A stretch of DNA of 64,000 nt from Myxococcales bacterium (lineage in GTDB: Bacteria > Myxococcota_A > Polyangia > Haliangiales > Haliangiaceae): the NCBI GenBank assembly GCA_016794525.1, contig JAEUJY010000059.1, positions 1 to 64,000 of the forward strand. Direction: 5' to 3'. The translations under genes and the position numbers were made by a program. Each line of letters starts with the position of its first letter. Position 1 is the stretch's first letter. Below are positions 45,926-56,311 of this stretch, in pieces. The notes below the pieces were generated by a model. It was not told the origin of the DNA. It made no database searches and saw only the letters and a program-made list of their open reading frames with translations.

Positions 45926-46621
45926 CTAGGCGTCGGCGCCGCGCCGCACCCACAGCTCGAGCGGGCCGGTGGCGGCGGTCTCGCTCGACACCTGCTCGAG
46001 GCAGCGCGGCCACTGGCCGCCGAAGCCGTGGAACGTCACGACCCGGGCGCCGGGGCGCAGCGTCCACGCCTTGGCCGCGACCGCGTCGACCAGCTGCTGG
46101 TAGTGCGCGCTGCGGGTGGTGTACGGCGCCGCGCCGTCGAGCAGCCCGACGCTGCGCAGCGACGTCTCGTCGGCGCGCATCAGCAGCTCGCCGAACGGGT
46201 TGTACAGGTAGACGCCGTCGACCGCGCCCCAGTCGGCGTCGGCGGCGTCGGCCTCGGTGAACGTCACCTGGCGCTCGACCCCGAGCTGGCGCGCCGCCAC
46301 CACCGCCGCCTGCACCAGCGCCGGCCGCCGCTCGAGCCCGATCCACCGGGCCGCGGTCAGCGCCGCGCCGACCAGGCACAGCTTGCCGGCGCCCGCGCCG
46401 ACGTCGAGCACCGTCGCGTCGGCGGTCGGCGCCAGCAGCTCGACGACGCGGCGGGCGATCGCCAGCGGCGTCCAGTGGACCCGCGACATCTCGCGCAGCC
46501 GCACCGGGTACAGCCGCTCGAACTGCGCGTCGGTGACCTCGCGGCCGTCGCGCAGATCGCGCGCGAGCTGCGCCGGATCGAAGGGCGCGCGCGGCGGCGG
46601 CGGCGGGCTCGACCACGACAT
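45926..46621 (-). CDS. SAM-dependent methyltransferase (class I)
   Basis: 231 residues from ATG 46621. N-terminal Pro-rich start, helices FERLYPVRLREMSRVHWTPL, then motif I VLDVGAGAGKLCLVGAAL, acidic end of strand 2 in IGLERRPALVQAA, motif II EADAADADW and VYLYNPFGELLM. C-terminal VVTFHGFGGQWPRCLEQVSS. Cytoplasmic. The substrate cannot be predicted; the YNPFG motif resembles the NPPF/Y motif of N- or O-methyltransferases but is not the same. Its 3' end is 10 nt from the convergent prs gene. Confidence 0.85.
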   Translation of the reverse strand: MSWSSPPPPPRAPFDPAQLARDLRDGREVTDAQFERLYPVRLREMSRVHWTPLAIARRVVELLAPTADATVLDVGAGAGKLCLVGAALTAARWIGLERRPALVQAAVVAARQLGVERQVTFTEADAADADWGAVDGVYLYNPFGELLMRADETSLRSVGLLDGAAPYTTRSAHYQQLVDAVAAKAWTLRPGARVVTFHGFGGQWPRCLEQVSSETAATGPLELWVRRGADA

Positions 46622-46678
46622 CGTCGCGATTGTCGCGCATCGCGCGCGCGCGTGGTGGGTGGTGGCGGCGCGGCGCGG

Positions 46679-47284
46679 CTAGTGCGCCGGCGCGGCGTGG
46701 TCGGGCGCCGCGTGGTCGTGCGGCGTGGCCGGTGCCGGCGCGGCGGGCGCGGGTGCCGCCGGGCGGAACGCGGCGTGGCAGCCCTGGCACGCGCCGAGGG
46801 TGCGGCCGAGCGCGGCGGCGGCGCCGGCGTGATCGCGCGCCATCGCCGCCTCGACCAGCGCCTCGAGCTCGCGGTGGAACGCCTGATCGAGCGCGACGAA
46901 CGCCTTGACGTCGCCGGTCGCGGGCGCCCAGCTGCCGGCGGCGATCGCGGCGGCGGTCGCCTCCTTCGCGGCGTGGACGACGTGCAGCTGGTGCGCGATC
47001 GCCGGCAGATCGTCGCGCCCGATCGCCGCGACCGCCTGCTGCAGCGCGCACTCCAGCCGGCGCATCTCGGTCTGCACCGGGTTGGCGCCGGTGGGCGCGG
47101 CGCAATCGGCGACCGTGGACGCCGGCGGTGGCGCGGTCGGCGCGGTCGGCGCGGTCGGCGCGGTCGGCGCGGCGGCCGCGACCGGTGGGGGGCACGGCGT
47201 CGCCGGCGGACACGCCGCCGGCTTGGCCGGCTCGGTGCGACCGCACGCGGCGGTCAGGGCGATCGCGATCCAGGCGTGGCGCAT
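46679..47284 (-). CDS. Cytochrome c'-like heme lipoprotein
   Basis: 201 residues from ATG 47284. Lipobox LTAAC, then a Cys/Pro-rich linker with the tandem tripeptide (APT)n encoded by the repeated 9-mer GCGGTCGGC at about 47130-47170. The mature core is a four-helix bundle (RRLECALQQAVAAIGRDDLP; FVALDQAFHRELEALVEAAM; GAAAALGRTLGACQGCH) with a single CxxCH heme site near the end, the layout of cytochrome c'/c556. A His/Asp-rich tail (HDHAAPDHAAPAH) follows and could bind metal. Probably outer- or inner-membrane-anchored electron carrier or ligand-binding heme protein. Confidence 0.8.
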   Translation of the reverse strand: MRHAWIAIALTAACGRTEPAKPAACPPATPCPPPVAAAAPTAPTAPTAPTAPPPASTVADCAAPTGANPVQTEMRRLECALQQAVAAIGRDDLPAIAHQLHVVHAAKEATAAAIAAGSWAPATGDVKAFVALDQAFHRELEALVEAAMARDHAGAAAALGRTLGACQGCHAAFRPAAPAPAAPAPATPHDHAAPDHAAPAH

Positions 47285-47442
47285 GCCCGCACTCTACCCC
47301 GCGGCGGTTGCCGCCGCGCGCGGACGGGCTACCCTGCGGCAATGGGTCACCGCCTCGCCGTACGTACCGACCGCGTCGCGCCTTCGCGCGGCGCGCGCCC
47401 GGACGGTGCCCACCCGCGCTCGCGTTGAGCGCGCGCGGCTCT

Positions 47443-47461
47443 GCCCGGCAACCCGCCGGGC
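47443..47461 (+). other. Leader hairpin upstream of rnk
   Basis: Perfect 7-bp stem GCCCGGC/GCCGGGC with a 5-nt loop, 55 nt before the rnk start, in a 231-nt divergent intergenic region that otherwise shows nothing I can assign. Confidence 0.35.
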
Positions 47462-47515
47462 CTGCACGTGCGCCGCCCGGCTTCACGCTCCCTCGTCGGA
47501 GCCAGGAGTCCCGCC

Positions 47516-47917
47516 ATGTCGCAGCTTCCCGCCATCCTCGTCACCACCACCGACTTCGCCCGCCTGCAGCACCTGCTCGAGGTCAGCCTCGCGCGCACCG
47601 CCGAGCCGCTCGAGGCCGAGCTGGCCCGCGCCCGGCTGGTCGCCCCGCAGGAGGTGCCGGCCGACGTCGTCACGATGAACAGCGACGCGACCTACGAGGA
47701 CCTCGCCACCGGGGCGCGGCGCACCGTGCGCGTGGTCTACCCGCCCGACGCCGACGCCGCGCGCGGCTGGGTGTCGGTGCTGGCGCCGCTGGGCAGCGCG
47801 CTGCTCGGGCTGCGCGTCGGGCAGGAGATCGACTGGCGCATGCCGCGCGGCGTGCGCCGGATCCGGCTGGTGGCGGTGCCGTCGCAGCCCGAGGCCCGCG
47901 GCGACCTCGCGGGGTGA
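47516..47917 (+). CDS. rnk: Rnk/GreA-C-terminal-like transcription factor
   Basis: 133 residues from ATG 47516, with CAGGAG 8-13 nt upstream. N-terminal short helical segment (ILVTTTDFARLQHLLEVSLA) and C-terminal FKBP-like GreA/GreB domain: ELARARLVAPQEVPADVVTM, NSDATYEDLATGARRTVRVV, YPPDADAARGWVSVLAPLGS and ALLGLRVGQEIDWRMPRG. This is the Rnk fold, which binds RNA polymerase without the long coiled-coil of GreA. Known to influence nucleoside-diphosphate kinase levels in Gram-negatives. Confidence 0.9.
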   Translation: MSQLPAILVTTTDFARLQHLLEVSLARTAEPLEAELARARLVAPQEVPADVVTMNSDATYEDLATGARRTVRVVYPPDADAARGWVSVLAPLGSALLGLRVGQEIDWRMPRGVRRIRLVAVPSQPEARGDLAG

Positions 47918-47927
47918 GCCGCCGCGC

Positions 47928-49025
47928 TCAGGGGCAGCTGCCCGGCATCGCGGCGATCCACGCGCGGACCAGCGCGACGCCGTCGGCGTCGACGAGGTTG
48001 CGCCCGAGCGCCGGCATCCGCAGCTCGGCGTCGGTCGACTCGAGGCGGAACACCAGGATCGACTGGTCGGGCTGGCCGGGGACGATGTCGTAGCGGCGAC
48101 CGCCGGTGGCCGCGCCGCCGGCGACCGGCGCCTTGCAGACGCCGAGCGCCTCGCGGTTGAGCTGCCCCACCGACAGGTCGAGGCCGACGGTGCGCGCGGC
48201 GCCGGTGCCGTTGTGGCAGTGGGCGCAGCTGACGTCGAGCCAGGCCCGGGCGCGATCGTCGAGCGATGCGCCCGCGTCGTCGATCGCCGGGTCGCGCGGC
48301 CAGGTCGTCGGATCGGGCGCGCCGGTCAGCAGGCCGGCGTCGATCCATCGCTGCAGCTGATCGCCGGTGCCGTCGAGCGCCGGCCGGTTGAGGTGGCGCG
48401 CCTTGAGGCCCAGCGGGGCCATCCGCGCCATGTGCTCGCCGTGGCAGTTCAGGCACTGGTTGGGATCGGGGACGACGTAGCGGTTGCTGCGCGCGGCGCC
48501 GTCGTCGTGGATCCACGTCGCGTCGAGGACGTCGCCGGTCGGCGCCAGGTCGGCGTCGCGGCCGTCGTCGCGGTAGACGTAGGCGCCGGCCTTCCAGCCG
48601 CCGACCTGGCGCACCAGGACGCGGGTCTCGAGCAGCCGCCGGCCGCCGGTCGGCGCGCGGCGATCGTCGAGGTAGGCGAAGCTCTTGACCAGCATCGCGC
48701 CGACCGGCAGCTCGAACGCGTCGACGTCGCGCCACGCGGCGGTGCCACCCGGCGGCAGGTACAGCCAGCGCTGCTTGACGGTGTAGTCGGCGAACAGCGG
48801 CACCGCGACGTCGAACGGCACCAGCGCCGGGTCGGCGGTCTGGGCGGCGAGGTCGGCGAACAGCCGATAGCTCGACAGCTGGCGACACAGCCCGGTGGCC
48901 GGCATCACCGGCCCGGTCCCCGCCGCGACCTCGCAGTCGGGCGGGTCGTCGCCGCCGCAGCCCGCCAGCGCCAGCCCCGCGAGCAGGCCCGCCATCCGCA
49001 CGCGCGCCGCCGGTCGGTGGGCCAT
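47928..49025 (-). CDS. Diheme c-type cytochrome lipoprotein (SO2930-like)
   Basis: 365 residues from ATG 49025. Lipobox LALAGC, Asp-rich linker, then a domain shared with the protein at 55192-56283: LFADYTVKQRWLYLPPGGTA, VGAMLVKSFAYLDDRRAPTG and GAYVYRDDGRDADLAPTG. Two CxxCH heme sites: CLNCHGEHMARM and CAHCHNGTGAAR. Cys pairs elsewhere could form disulfides. Ends VRAWIAAMPGSCP, like the paralog's VRAWIAGLPPTP. Such diheme lipoproteins are outer-membrane-facing electron carriers of unknown partners. Confidence 0.88.
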   Translation of the reverse strand: MAHRPAARVRMAGLLAGLALAGCGGDDPPDCEVAAGTGPVMPATGLCRQLSSYRLFADLAAQTADPALVPFDVAVPLFADYTVKQRWLYLPPGGTAAWRDVDAFELPVGAMLVKSFAYLDDRRAPTGGRRLLETRVLVRQVGGWKAGAYVYRDDGRDADLAPTGDVLDATWIHDDGAARSNRYVVPDPNQCLNCHGEHMARMAPLGLKARHLNRPALDGTGDQLQRWIDAGLLTGAPDPTTWPRDPAIDDAGASLDDRARAWLDVSCAHCHNGTGAARTVGLDLSVGQLNREALGVCKAPVAGGAATGGRRYDIVPGQPDQSILVFRLESTDAELRMPALGRNLVDADGVALVRAWIAAMPGSCP

Positions 49026-49119
49026 CGCCCTCGAGGCTCGCCCGCCTCCCCCGCCCCGTCAACGCCCGCGTGCCGCGGCTGGCGCGCCGCGCGCCGCGCG
49101 CCAGCGCGGCGACGAGCTG

Positions 49120-49716
<597 letters not shown>

Positions 49717-49775
49717 GGCCTCAGTGTAGCGCACGGCGTGCGCGAGGCTCGCGGCGGTCGTCACAGCGGCGTGGC

Positions 49776-50414
49776 ATGGTGCCGCGGATGTCGCCACCGG
49801 TCCGGCTCGCGGCGCTCTCGGCGCACGTGACGCAGCTGCTCGCATGTCGTGCGTGTCCCAAGATGATCGGACCGGTGGTCAGCGGCCGGCCGGTGCTGTC
49901 GCCGGTCATGCTGATCGGCCAGGCGCCGGGCGCCCACGAGGGGCCCGCTGGCAAGCCGTTCGCGTGGACCGCCGGCAAGACCATGTTCCGCTGGTTCGGT
50001 GAGCTGGGCGTCGACGAGGCCGCGTTCCGTGAGCGGGTGTACATGGCCGCGGTGTGTCGGTGCTTTCCCGGCAAGGGCGACAAGGGCGGCGATCGGGTGC
50101 CGGCGCCCGACGAGATCGCGCGCTGCGGCGCCCACCTGGCCGCCGAGGTGCGTCTGGTGGAGCCGCGGCTGGTGATCCCGGTCGGCAAGCTGGCGATCGC
50201 GCAGGTGCTACCCGACGCGGCGCAGCTGGTCGACGTGGTCGGGCGGGTCACGCGGGCCCGTTTTCACGGCCGCGACCTCGACGTGGCGCCGCTGCCCCAC
50301 CCGTCCGGCGCGTCGACCTGGCACCGCACCGAGCCGGGCAAGACGCTGCTGGCCGCGGCGCTGGCTGCGATCGGCGCGCATCCGGCGTGGGCGGCGGTGC
50401 GCGATCGCGTGTAG
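49776..50414 (+). CDS. Fe-S uracil-DNA glycosylase (family 4/5-like)
   Basis: 212 residues from ATG 49776 (ATG 49788 is also possible). Excises uracil from DNA to start base-excision repair. Motif A GQAPGAHEGPAGKPFAWTAG, motif with CRCFPGK, C-terminal motif PLPHPSGAS. Four Cys for the 4Fe-4S cluster: C24, C27, C94 or C96, and C117. The GQAPG and HPSG forms differ slightly from E. coli Ung and fit thermostable Fe-S families. The next gene starts 9 nt after its stop, so they may share a transcript. Confidence 0.88.
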   Translation: MVPRMSPPVRLAALSAHVTQLLACRACPKMIGPVVSGRPVLSPVMLIGQAPGAHEGPAGKPFAWTAGKTMFRWFGELGVDEAAFRERVYMAAVCRCFPGKGDKGGDRVPAPDEIARCGAHLAAEVRLVEPRLVIPVGKLAIAQVLPDAAQLVDVVGRVTRARFHGRDLDVAPLPHPSGASTWHRTEPGKTLLAAALAAIGAHPAWAAVRDRV

Positions 50415-50423
50415 AACTGCGCG

Positions 50424-51519
<1,096 letters not shown>

Positions 51520-51527
<8 letters not shown>

Positions 51528-52683
51528 TCCCGAGCCCGCCGATCTGGTGCTGCGGTTCCTGACCAGCATCGGCCGCCCGGCCGAGGCCCAGCAGTACCTC
51601 GACCTGTTCCGCGCCGAGCACCCCGAGCGCTTCGCGATCGTCCACGTCGCCGAGGGCGTCGTCCGCCACGCCGCCGACGCGCTGGCCGTCGAGCTGCGCT
51701 ACCTGGCCGAGCTCGGCCTGTTCCCGGTGGTGGCGTTCGGCGTGATCGAGCCGGGCAGCGCCGCGCGCGCCGCCGAGCGGCTGGCCCAGGCGCTGGCGCC
51801 CGGCGTCGCCACGACGATCGTCGCCGCGCCCGATCCGGAGGCGTGCCGCGCCGCGATCGACGCGCGGACGCTGCCGCTGTGCGTGCTCGATCGCGACGAC
51901 GGCTCGGTCGATCGGCGCTTCGACGCGCTGGCCGACCTGGCCGCGGCGCTGGGCACCCGCCGCGTGGTGTTCGTGACCCGGCGCAGCGGCCTGGTGCCCG
52001 CCGACGGCCGGGCGATCTCGCTGATCGAGCTGTCGACCGAGGCCGACGCGCTGCTGGCGCCGGGCGCGCTGCCCGGCGAGCAGCAGAAGCTCTTGCGGCA
52101 GATCGCGCGGGTGATCGATCGCGTCGCCGCCAGCGGCCAGCGCGGGCTGACGGTCAGCGTGACCTCGCCGCTCGATCTGCTGCGCGAGCTGTTCACGGTG
52201 AAGGGCGCCGGCACGCTGGTGCGCCGCGGCTCGGCGATCACCCGCCACCTGGCGTGGGACAGCGTCGATCCCACGCGGCTGCGGGCGCTGGTCGAGGAGG
52301 CGTTCGCGCGGCCGCTGGTGCGCGACTTCGACGCGCGGCCGATCCTGGCGGTGTACGTCGCCGACGACTACCGCGGCGCCGCGATCGTCACGCCGGCGCC
52401 GCTGGCGCCGTACCTGTCGAAGTTCGCCGTCGGCACCGTGTCGCGCGGCGAGGGCGTCGGCCGCGACCTGTGGCGCGCGATGCAGGCCGACTTCCCGCGG
52501 CTGTTCTGGCGCAGCCGCGCCGACAACCCGATCACCTCGTGGTACCGCGAGAACTGCGACGGCATGGCCCGCATCACCGTCGCCGGCGCCGCGTGGTGGG
52601 TGCTGTGGCGCGGCCTGGCCCCGCTCGAGATCGCGCCCGCGATCCAGTACTGCCAGCACGCCCCGCCCGACTTCACCGACTGA
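51520..52683 (+). CDS. argA: N-acetylglutamate synthase, amino-acid kinase-GNAT fusion
   Basis: 387 residues from GTG 51520, overlapping the M20 gene. N-terminal amino-acid-kinase-like domain (about 15-230) with LFTVKGAGTLVRRG linking to a C-terminal GNAT domain (about 245-387): VAVYVADDYRGAAIV-type strands, YLSKFAVGTVSRGEGVGRDL, RLFWRSRADNPITSWYRENC. The layout is the vertebrate/Xanthomonas-type NAGS. The kinase domain starts RFAIVHVAEGVV rather than the K-x-G-G of NAG kinase, so it is probably a regulatory, arginine-sensing shell. Acetylates glutamate with acetyl-CoA, the first step to ornithine. Confidence 0.88.
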
Positions 52684-52720
52684 CGCGTAAGCGCCGCCCG
52701 CGCCGCCGCGTTGGAGCGCC

Positions 52721-53320
52721 ATGCAGGCGCCGTGGTTCCGGATCGCACCGCTGGCGCTGGTCGCCGTCCTCGCCGCCTGCCGCGCCGCCCATCCGGCGTG
52801 CCCGGCCGACCTGACCCGCGCCGACGACGGCCTGCGGCTCAGCGCGGGCGTCCCGAGCGGCGACGTCACCGTCGCGACCTCCGGCGAACGCGCGCGCGCG
52901 ATCGCCGCCCCCCTGGCCGCACCTCCCGCGCCGCCGCCGGGCCCCGCGGCGGGCATGGCGGGCGAGCCCGCGGGCGCGCCGATCGAGGCGCCGGCCTACG
53001 ACGAACGGGCGGCGCTCGACGCGTACGTCGCCGCGACCGACTTCGCCCGCTTCGACCTCGCCGTCATCCGCGCTGGCGGCGCGCGCCAGTCGCTCGCGGG
53101 AGTCACGCCAGCTGGCAGCGTCCGCCGGACCACCGTGACCTTCAGCGCGCGCTGCCCGCCGTGCGGCGGCGGCGATCCCGGCAGCTACATGGACGCCGCC
53201 GCGTCCTACGACGCTGGCCACCGTCCGTGGACCTTGGTCATCCGGGTCGCCAAGGGCCGACCGGTCCACGTCGCCGCCTGCGGCGGCAATTGCCGGCCGT
53301 GCCGCCACGACATTCCGTGA
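52721..53320 (+). CDS. Cys-containing lipoprotein, unknown function
   Basis: 199 residues from ATG 52721. Signal ending VLAAC, then an Ala/Pro-rich linker (PLAAPPAPPPGPAAGMAGEP). The C-terminal domain (about 110-199) has a Cys cluster: FSARCPPCGGGDPG, HVAACGGNCRPCRHD, possibly two disulfides or a metal site. No family recognised. Thirty-seven nt after the argA stop. It ends at 53320, 80-90 nt before the palindrome array. Confidence 0.72.
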   Translation: MQAPWFRIAPLALVAVLAACRAAHPACPADLTRADDGLRLSAGVPSGDVTVATSGERARAIAAPLAAPPAPPPGPAAGMAGEPAGAPIEAPAYDERAALDAYVAATDFARFDLAVIRAGGARQSLAGVTPAGSVRRTTVTFSARCPPCGGGDPGSYMDAAASYDAGHRPWTLVIRVAKGRPVHVAACGGNCRPCRHDIP

Positions 53321-53410
53321 TCCCGGCGCAGTAAGACCTGCCACGGAACGCCGGGTGGGTCCGTGTTGGTGACGCCACGGGGACAACTCTCGTGGCGCGC
53401 GACGCGCCGG

Positions 53411-53822
53411 ACGCCGGCCCACGTGGGCCGCGGGCCGCGCGCTCCCTCCTGGGACATCCGCGCGCCCGCCGCCGACCCACCGGGCCGCGCGCTCCCACGT
53501 GGGACATCCGTGCGCCCAGACGCCGACCCACGTGGGCCACGCGCTCCCACGTGGGACAGCCGCGCGCCCGGACCCCGACCCACGTGGGCCGCGCGCTCCC
53601 ACGTGGGACAGCCGTGCGCCCAGACGCCGACCCACGTGGGCCGCGCGCTCCCACGTGGGACAGCCGCGCGCCCGGACGCCGACCCACGTGGGCCGCGCGC
53701 TCCCACGTGGGACGGCCGCGCGCCCGGACCCCGACCCACGTGGGCCGCGCGCTCCCACGTGGGACATCCGTGCGCCCGGCGCCGACCCACGTGGGCCGCG
53801 CTCCCGCGTGGGTCGTCGCTCC
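53411..53822. repeat. Array of about eight 52-bp units, each with two CCCACGTGGG palindromes
   Basis: Unit starts at 53418, 53476, 53527, 53579, 53631, 53683, 53735 and 53786, giving spacings of 58, 51, 52, 52, 52, 52 and 51. Each unit reads CCCACGTGGG, a 9-nt GC spacer, CCCACGTGGG, and a 23-nt spacer. Outer units are degenerate. 52 is not a multiple of three, so the open frames over it on both strands are artefacts. The array fills most of the 595-nt gap (53321-53915) between convergent genes; the rest shows a short GC-rich hairpin near rpsO. Spacers are themselves repeated, not unique, so this is not CRISPR. Confidence 0.9.
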
Positions 53823-53861
53823 CCGTGCCGGCACACGCGCGGGTCCGAAAACGACCGACGG

Positions 53862-53915
53862 CCCGGGCTGAACGCTCCGGGCCATCGAGGGAGGGTTGGT
53901 TCCCCTCCAGGTATC
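53862..53915 (-). terminator. Hairpins downstream of rpsO
   Basis: After the rpsO stop the minus strand shows GGAGGG/CCCTCC around a 7-nt loop, then GGCCCGG/CCGGGCC around a 10-nt AT-richer loop. They can act as a terminator for the long nusA-to-rpsO operon. No long U-tract. Confidence 0.4.
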
Positions 53916-54185
53916 TCAGCGGCGCAGGCTGAGGGTCTCGATCAGCTTCTTGTAGCGCTCGACGTCCTTGCGCTTCAGGTAGTCGAGGAGGCTGCGGCGC
54001 TGACCGACCATCTTGAGCAGACCACGGCGCGAGTGGTGGTCCTTGTGGTTGGTCTTGAGGTGCTCGGTCAGGTGAGCGATGCGCTCCGAGAGGAGCGCGA
54101 TCTGCACCTCGGGCGACCCGGTGTCGCTCGCGTGCTGCTTGAACTTGCCGATGGTCTCTTGCTTGCGGATGGTCGAAACAGGCAT
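53916..54185 (-). CDS. rpsO: 30S ribosomal protein S15
   Basis: 89 residues from ATG 54185, with GAGGAAACCC just upstream. Binds 16S rRNA early in 30S assembly. Sequence marks: [60 protein letters not shown] and [13 protein letters not shown]. Full length for the family. It ends the truB-rpsO part of the translation operon. In many bacteria S15 represses its own mRNA; no such element can be seen here. Confidence 0.98.
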   Translation of the reverse strand: MPVSTIRKQETIGKFKQHASDTGSPEVQIALLSERIAHLTEHLKTNHKDHHSRRGLLKMVGQRRSLLDYLKRKDVERYKKLIETLSLRR

Positions 54186-54216
54186 GGGTTTCCTCGTCGC
54201 CAACGCGCCCGCCCGG

Positions 54217-55188
54217 CTAATCCGGACCCGGCTCGTGGCCTGGTTGTTTGAGCGGCGCAGAGTGCGGCACGACGGCCCGGTCGTCAAGGGGTTCGTACAC
54301 CAGGACGCGGTGGACGAAGGTCCGCCCGGCCCGGCGCTCGCAGACCGCCAGGGTGTCGCCACGCTCGGTGACGATCTGGAAGCGCTCGCCCTCGGCGAAG
54401 CCCTCGGCGAACCGGGTCAGCCGGGCCTCGTGGCCGTTGATGACGTCGGCCTGGGCGCCGTCCGCCACGGGCACCTCCGGCAGCCCCAGCGCCACCCGCA
54501 CCGGGATCAGCCGGGCCTCGGCGGTGCGGCGATCGATCTGCCCCATCGGCACGGCCATGGCCTCGGTGAAGCCGCCGCTCGCGGTGCGCCGCAGCGCGGT
54601 GACCACGGCGCCGGTCCCGAGCGCCGCGCCCAGGTCGCGCACCAGCGCGCGGACGTAGGTGCCCTTGCTGCACGCGACCGCCAGCGTGATCCGCGGCCCG
54701 GCGATCGCCAGCACCTCGAGCCGGTCGACCCGCACCGCCCGCGCCGGCGGCGCGACGTCGACGCCCTCGCGTGCCAGCTCGTGCAGACGATGGCCGTCGA
54801 TCTTGATCGCCGAGTGCATCGGCGGGACCTGCTCGATCGGCCCGCGCAGCCCGGCCAGCGCGGCCTCGAGCGCCACGGGATCGACGGCGTCGACGGCCGC
54901 GACCCGCGTCACCTCGCCCTCGCTGTCGAGGGTGGTCGAGGTGACGCCCAGCTCGCACTCGCAGGTGTACTGCTTGTCGTCGGCGAGGAGCCACTGGGCG
55001 ATCTTGGTCGCCTGGCCGAAGCAGATCGGCAGCACGCCGGTCGCCAGCGGATCGAGCGTGCCGGTGTGCCCGGCGGAGCGCACGCCCAGCCGCAGCCGCA
55101 CCCGCGTCACCACGTCCTGCGACGACACGCCGGTGGGCTTGTCGACGACCAGGACCCCGTGCGACCGGTCAGCGCGGCGGCGGCCCAT
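54217..55188 (-). CDS. truB: tRNA pseudouridine-55 synthase
   Basis: 323 residues from ATG 55188. Makes pseudouridine 55 in the T-loop of tRNAs. Catalytic Asp46 in [13 protein letters not shown], further motifs [65 protein letters not shown]-terminal PUA-like region contains [20 protein letters not shown] and [17 protein letters not shown]. The stop lies 31 nt upstream of the rpsO start. Confidence 0.97.
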   Translation of the reverse strand: MGRRRADRSHGVLVVDKPTGVSSQDVVTRVRLRLGVRSAGHTGTLDPLATGVLPICFGQATKIAQWLLADDKQYTCECELGVTSTTLDSEGEVTRVAAVDAVDPVALEAALAGLRGPIEQVPPMHSAIKIDGHRLHELAREGVDVAPPARAVRVDRLEVLAIAGPRITLAVACSKGTYVRALVRDLGAALGTGAVVTALRRTASGGFTEAMAVPMGQIDRRTAEARLIPVRVALGLPEVPVADGAQADVINGHEARLTRFAEGFAEGERFQIVTERGDTLAVCERRAGRTFVHRVLVYEPLDDRAVVPHSAPLKQPGHEPGPD

Positions 55189-55191
55189 CGG

Positions 55192-56283
55192 TCACGGCGT
55201 CGGCGGCAGGCCGGCGATCCACGCGCGCACGGTCTCGGTGCCCGTGGGGTCGACGACCTCGCGCCCGACCGGCGGCATGCGCTGCCCGCTGGTGGTGGTG
55301 AGCCGGTAGTACAGCGCGCTCTGCGCGGGCACGCCCGGCTCGACGACGACGGTCGCCCCGGGGACGCCGAACATCGCGGTCACGTCGACGGTGGTCTCCC
55401 ACGGGTCGGTGGTGTTCCACGCGGCCAGGTCGCCGACCGACAGCCGCAGCTTGACCGGGGTGATCAGCGCGACGTCGGAGCCGGCGTTGTGGCAGTTGCC
55501 GCAGTTGGCGTGGAGGTAGCCGAGCGCGTCGCGCGCGGCGTCGCCCGCGGGCAGCGGGAAGTACGGGCTGCCCGCGCCGCCGCTGGCGGTGGGCGGCGCC
55601 GACAGGCGGTTCTCGGTGACCAGCTGCGACAGGCTCCACAGCCCGGCCGCGGGCGGCGTGTCGAGCTGCAGCGCCGAGAAGCCGATCAGGACCGACGCGA
55701 CGCGGGTGTTGACGTGGCACTTGCGGCAGTCGGAGCGGCTGGGGATGTCGTTGTGGCCGGGGTCGTCGATGACGCCGGCCGGCACCGCCATCGCCTCGGT
55801 CTCGCCGGCGTCCCACTGGAACGACACGGCGAACCAGTCGCTGATCCACTCGTCGCCCGGGCCGATCTTCTGGAGGAAGCGGGTCTCGATCCGGGTGCCG
55901 GCGCGCGCGAACTCCTTCCACACCTTGGTGCCGACCGGGAACTTCCAGTGGTCCATGTCGGAGGTGTCGATCGTCGTGCCGGGCGGCAGCCAGATCCACC
56001 GCCGCTTCACCGCCTCGTCGCTCCACAGCTGCCAGCGCGGCAGGAACTCGTGGACGTCGGCGGCGATGGTCTTGGTGCCGATGTCGCTGTACAGGCCGGT
56101 CTGCGACAGCAGCGTCGGCTCGACGAACGGCGCGGCGTCGATGGCGGCGTCGATCGGCGGGGGCGGCGCGTCGATGGCGACCGGCGCGTCGACGGGCACG
56201 GCCTCGTCGTCGCCGCCGCAGGCGGCCACGAGCGCGAACAAGATCAGAGCGGAGCGGGTACGCACGGTCGCGGATGGTACCAC
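55192..56283 (-). CDS. Diheme c-type cytochrome lipoprotein, second copy
   Basis: 363 residues from ATG 56283 (GTG 56265 possible). Lipobox FALVAAC, Asp/Pro-rich linker (APVAIDAPPPPIDAAIDAAP), then LPRWQLWSDEAVKRRWIWLP, WKEFARAGTRIETRFLQKI and two heme sites CRKCHVNTR and CGNCHNAGSD. It ends MPPVGREVVDPTGTETVRAW. Paralogous to the protein at 47928-49025. Located between rbfA and truB inside the translation operon (28-nt gap after rbfA, 3-nt gap to truB), which is unusual for that cluster. Role unknown, probably periplasmic electron transfer. Confidence 0.87.
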   Translation of the reverse strand: MVPSATVRTRSALILFALVAACGGDDEAVPVDAPVAIDAPPPPIDAAIDAAPFVEPTLLSQTGLYSDIGTKTIAADVHEFLPRWQLWSDEAVKRRWIWLPPGTTIDTSDMDHWKFPVGTKVWKEFARAGTRIETRFLQKIGPGDEWISDWFAVSFQWDAGETEAMAVPAGVIDDPGHNDIPSRSDCRKCHVNTRVASVLIGFSALQLDTPPAAGLWSLSQLVTENRLSAPPTASGGAGSPYFPLPAGDAARDALGYLHANCGNCHNAGSDVALITPVKLRLSVGDLAAWNTTDPWETTVDVTAMFGVPGATVVVEPGVPAQSALYYRLTTTSGQRMPPVGREVVDPTGTETVRAWIAGLPPTP

Positions 56284-56311
56284 CGGGCGCGGCCGGCGCA
56301 GGCGATCCAGC

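Noticed and set aside
53411-53822. Possible CRISPR array
   Set aside because: Spacers are themselves conserved copies, the repeats are short palindromes, and no cas genes are near.
53206-53932. Repetitive open frames on both strands across the CACGTG array
   Set aside because: They arise from repeated DNA lacking stops; the 52-bp period shifts the frame and no conserved protein is encoded.
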